From the NCBI GenBank assembly GCA_902492275.1, contig CABUKW010000144.1, positions 1 through 7,303 on the forward strand: a stretch of DNA of 7,303 bases. Direction: 5' to 3'. Of this stretch, positions 6,386-7,303 are shown piece by piece; within the stretch, counting starts at the first letter, position 1, and the number at the start of each line of letters is the position of its first letter. The stretch comes from an uncultured Peptococcaceae bacterium (GTDB taxonomy: Bacteria; Bacillota; Peptococcia; Peptococcales; Peptococcaceae). The translations under genes and the position numbers were made by a program. The notes beneath the pieces are model-generated. The model saw nothing but the letters and a program-made list of their open reading frames with translations. It searched no databases and had not been told where the DNA came from.

Positions 6386-6409
6386 AAAAAAATATAGAAA
6401 CGTTCTACA
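6386..6409 (-). terminator. Weak, probably bidirectional intrinsic terminator after the transporter gene
   Basis: On the minus strand TGTAGAA and TTCTATA form a 7-bp stem, with one G-U pair, around CGT and are followed by seven T. On the plus strand the same stem is followed after GGA by TTTTTT (6413-6418). The stem is AT-rich and therefore weak. It lies about 115 nt beyond the TauE-like stop codon and would separate that gene from the downstream cassette. Confidence 0.5.
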
Positions 6410-6524
6410 GGATTTTTTGCATCTGACCAAGCGACTTGTCATTTCCACAACTCACAGGACGCTTTTTATGTACGCAAGCCAAAAAATCAAAAGCAACAGC
6501 GTCAAACATGAAAAAAGACAAATC

Positions 6525-7253
6525 TTACCGCAACAAAAGCATATACCACCCATCCACAAACATCACCCCATATACAATCTTTTTCAGCAGCTCCGCGTCA
6601 ATTCGCTGAAAAATTTTATTGCCAATCCATAAGCCTGATAATACAGCAACAATACTGACGGCTGCATATTGAAGAACCGTATCGGTGACCATTCCGTTCA
6701 AACAGCGGCCCGTAAAATCATAAAGCATATTAAAAAAGAAAAACATTTGAGTGGTACTCAGATAGCGCTCCTTGCTGTCTGCGATAGCCAAAAAGTACAG
6801 CACCACCGGCGGACCGCCCACGCCGAACAAGCCGCCCATAATGCCGCCTGCGCCGCAAAAAATCAGCATGTTGCCCAATGTGGGCCGAATCTGAATTCTT
6901 TGCTGCCAGCGATATAAATAAACGGCCAACGCAATAAACACCACGCCCAACAGCTTGTGCCAATAAGGAAAGGCCGCAGTATATTGCAAAAACCGCAGCG
7001 CACCCATGTTGAAGATAAAATTTATCAACAGCGGCAGCGGAATCCAGCGCCAGACAATATCCTTCCGATAACGAAAGACATTGACCGCCAGCATACCCAC
7101 GCACAAAACAGACGCCAGCGATAATAAATCGGTATACGGCATAACAGATTGCATAATTGCCATAAATACAATACTGAAAGCAAAACCGCTGACCCCCTGC
7201 ACAATGCCGCCAAGCACAGCGGCCAGCAGCAATATCGGTAATAATTCCTGCAT
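6525..7253 (-). CDS. TauE/SafE-family (DUF81) membrane permease
   Basis: Integral inner-membrane protein of 242 residues, within the usual size range of the TauE/SafE family. Members export sulfite or sulfonate-related organic anions, but the substrate cannot be read from the sequence. The protein is strongly hydrophobic, with about seven or eight predicted membrane spans. It carries the two half-repeat signatures, GGIVQGVSGFAFS (15-27) and GGIMGGLFGVGGPPVVLYF (136-154). I chose ATG at 7253 because GGGGA (7263-7267) lies 9 nt upstream and hydrophobic sequence begins at once (MQELLPILLLAAV). An in-frame TTG at 7274 would add seven polar residues and place the ribosome binding site inside the gene. 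It is separated from the metal cassette by 339 nt containing a terminator candidate and a new promoter, so a functional link is not shown. No promoter of its own is clear in the 50 nt left upstream. Confidence 0.9.
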   Translation of the reverse strand: MQELLPILLLAAVLGGIVQGVSGFAFSIVFMAIMQSVMPYTDLLSLASVLCVGMLAVNVFRYRKDIVWRWIPLPLLINFIFNMGALRFLQYTAAFPYWHKLLGVVFIALAVYLYRWQQRIQIRPTLGNMLIFCGAGGIMGGLFGVGGPPVVLYFLAIADSKERYLSTTQMFFFFNMLYDFTGRCLNGMVTDTVLQYAAVSIVAVLSGLWIGNKIFQRIDAELLKKIVYGVMFVDGWYMLLLR

Positions 7254-7269
7254 CAAAACACATCCCCGC

Positions 7270-7285
7270 GACAATCGTTATTGTC
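7270..7285. promoter_or_regulatory. Palindrome next to the transporter RBS, possible operator
   Basis: GACAAT and ATTGTC are perfect 6-bp inverted arms around CGTT. The site ends 2 nt before the GGGGA ribosome binding site of the TauE-like gene. It could be a dimeric repressor site or an RNA hairpin close to the RBS. I do not recognise the regulator. Confidence 0.4.
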
Positions 7286-7303
7286 AGTCTACTCGTCCAA
7301 TTT

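Larger units (their letters stand above)
6186..6524. other. Intergenic region, no convincing gene
   Basis: This 339-nt stretch separates the transporter from the metal cassette. It holds a terminator candidate (6386-6409), an imperfect palindrome (6241-6264) and the promoter at 6212-6240. A 14/13-nt inverted repeat is present at 6260-6273 and 6438-6450. An open frame on the plus strand at 6417-6632 has no family resemblance and overlaps the transporter end, so it is not called. No RNA gene was recognised. Confidence 0.6.

Noticed and set aside
6417..6632. Possible 71-residue plus-strand small protein
   Set aside because: It overlaps the 3' end of the TauE-like gene, has no ribosome binding site and resembles nothing known to me.
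6730..7263. 177-codon minus-strand frame overlapping the transporter
   Set aside because: It is an alternative phase of the same DNA. The TauE/SafE signatures and good RBS spacing belong to the other frame.

Overview
The window reads as chromosomal DNA of a low-to-mid GC Gram-positive-type bacterium (Bacillota). The basis is a tRNA-Phe-type T-box leader in front of pheST, AGGAGG-type ribosome binding sites, sigma-A-like promoters and a YtiB-like beta-carbonic anhydrase. A Negativicutes or Clostridia member is plausible, but this is only inference. All supported genes lie on the minus strand, so transcription runs from high to low coordinates.

Layout in transcription order. (1) 6525-7253: a TauE/SafE-family membrane transporter, preceded by a short palindrome next to its ribosome binding site. 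(2) 6186-6524: an intergenic region with a probable bidirectional terminator, an imperfect palindrome and a good sigma-A-like promoter. (3) 4971-6185: a G3E/CobW-type (COG0523) P-loop GTPase whose middle carries a 104-residue His/Cys/Asp/Glu-rich metal-binding insert built from 36-bp tandem DNA repeats. (4) 4026-4958: a second, divergent G3E protein. It lacks the CxCC metal motif and ends in a domain resembling the DUF1980/TIGR03943 (YcgQ) C-terminus. (5) 3363-3935: a beta-carbonic anhydrase, a zinc enzyme. (6) 2986-3355: an extended -10 promoter and a T-box riboswitch with UUC (Phe) specifier, UGGU bulge and terminator. (7) 1963-2985: pheS. (8) 1-1947: pheT, cut by the window edge before its C-terminal anticodon-binding domain.

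Two functional themes emerge. The pheS-pheT operon is ordinary translation machinery controlled by uncharged tRNA-Phe. Upstream of it, the His-rich G3E GTPase, the G3E-DUF1980 protein and the carbonic anhydrase are closely spaced and probably co-transcribed from the promoter at 6212-6240. Because COG0523 proteins are known as metallochaperones, often for zinc, the simplest reading is a metal-handling cassette in which one or both GTPases store or deliver zinc to the carbonic anhydrase. That link is inference from gene order. The most unusual items are the repeat-built metal sponge, the loss of the guanine-specificity motif in the same protein, and the partner G3E protein that replaces CxCC and gains a DUF1980-like tail.
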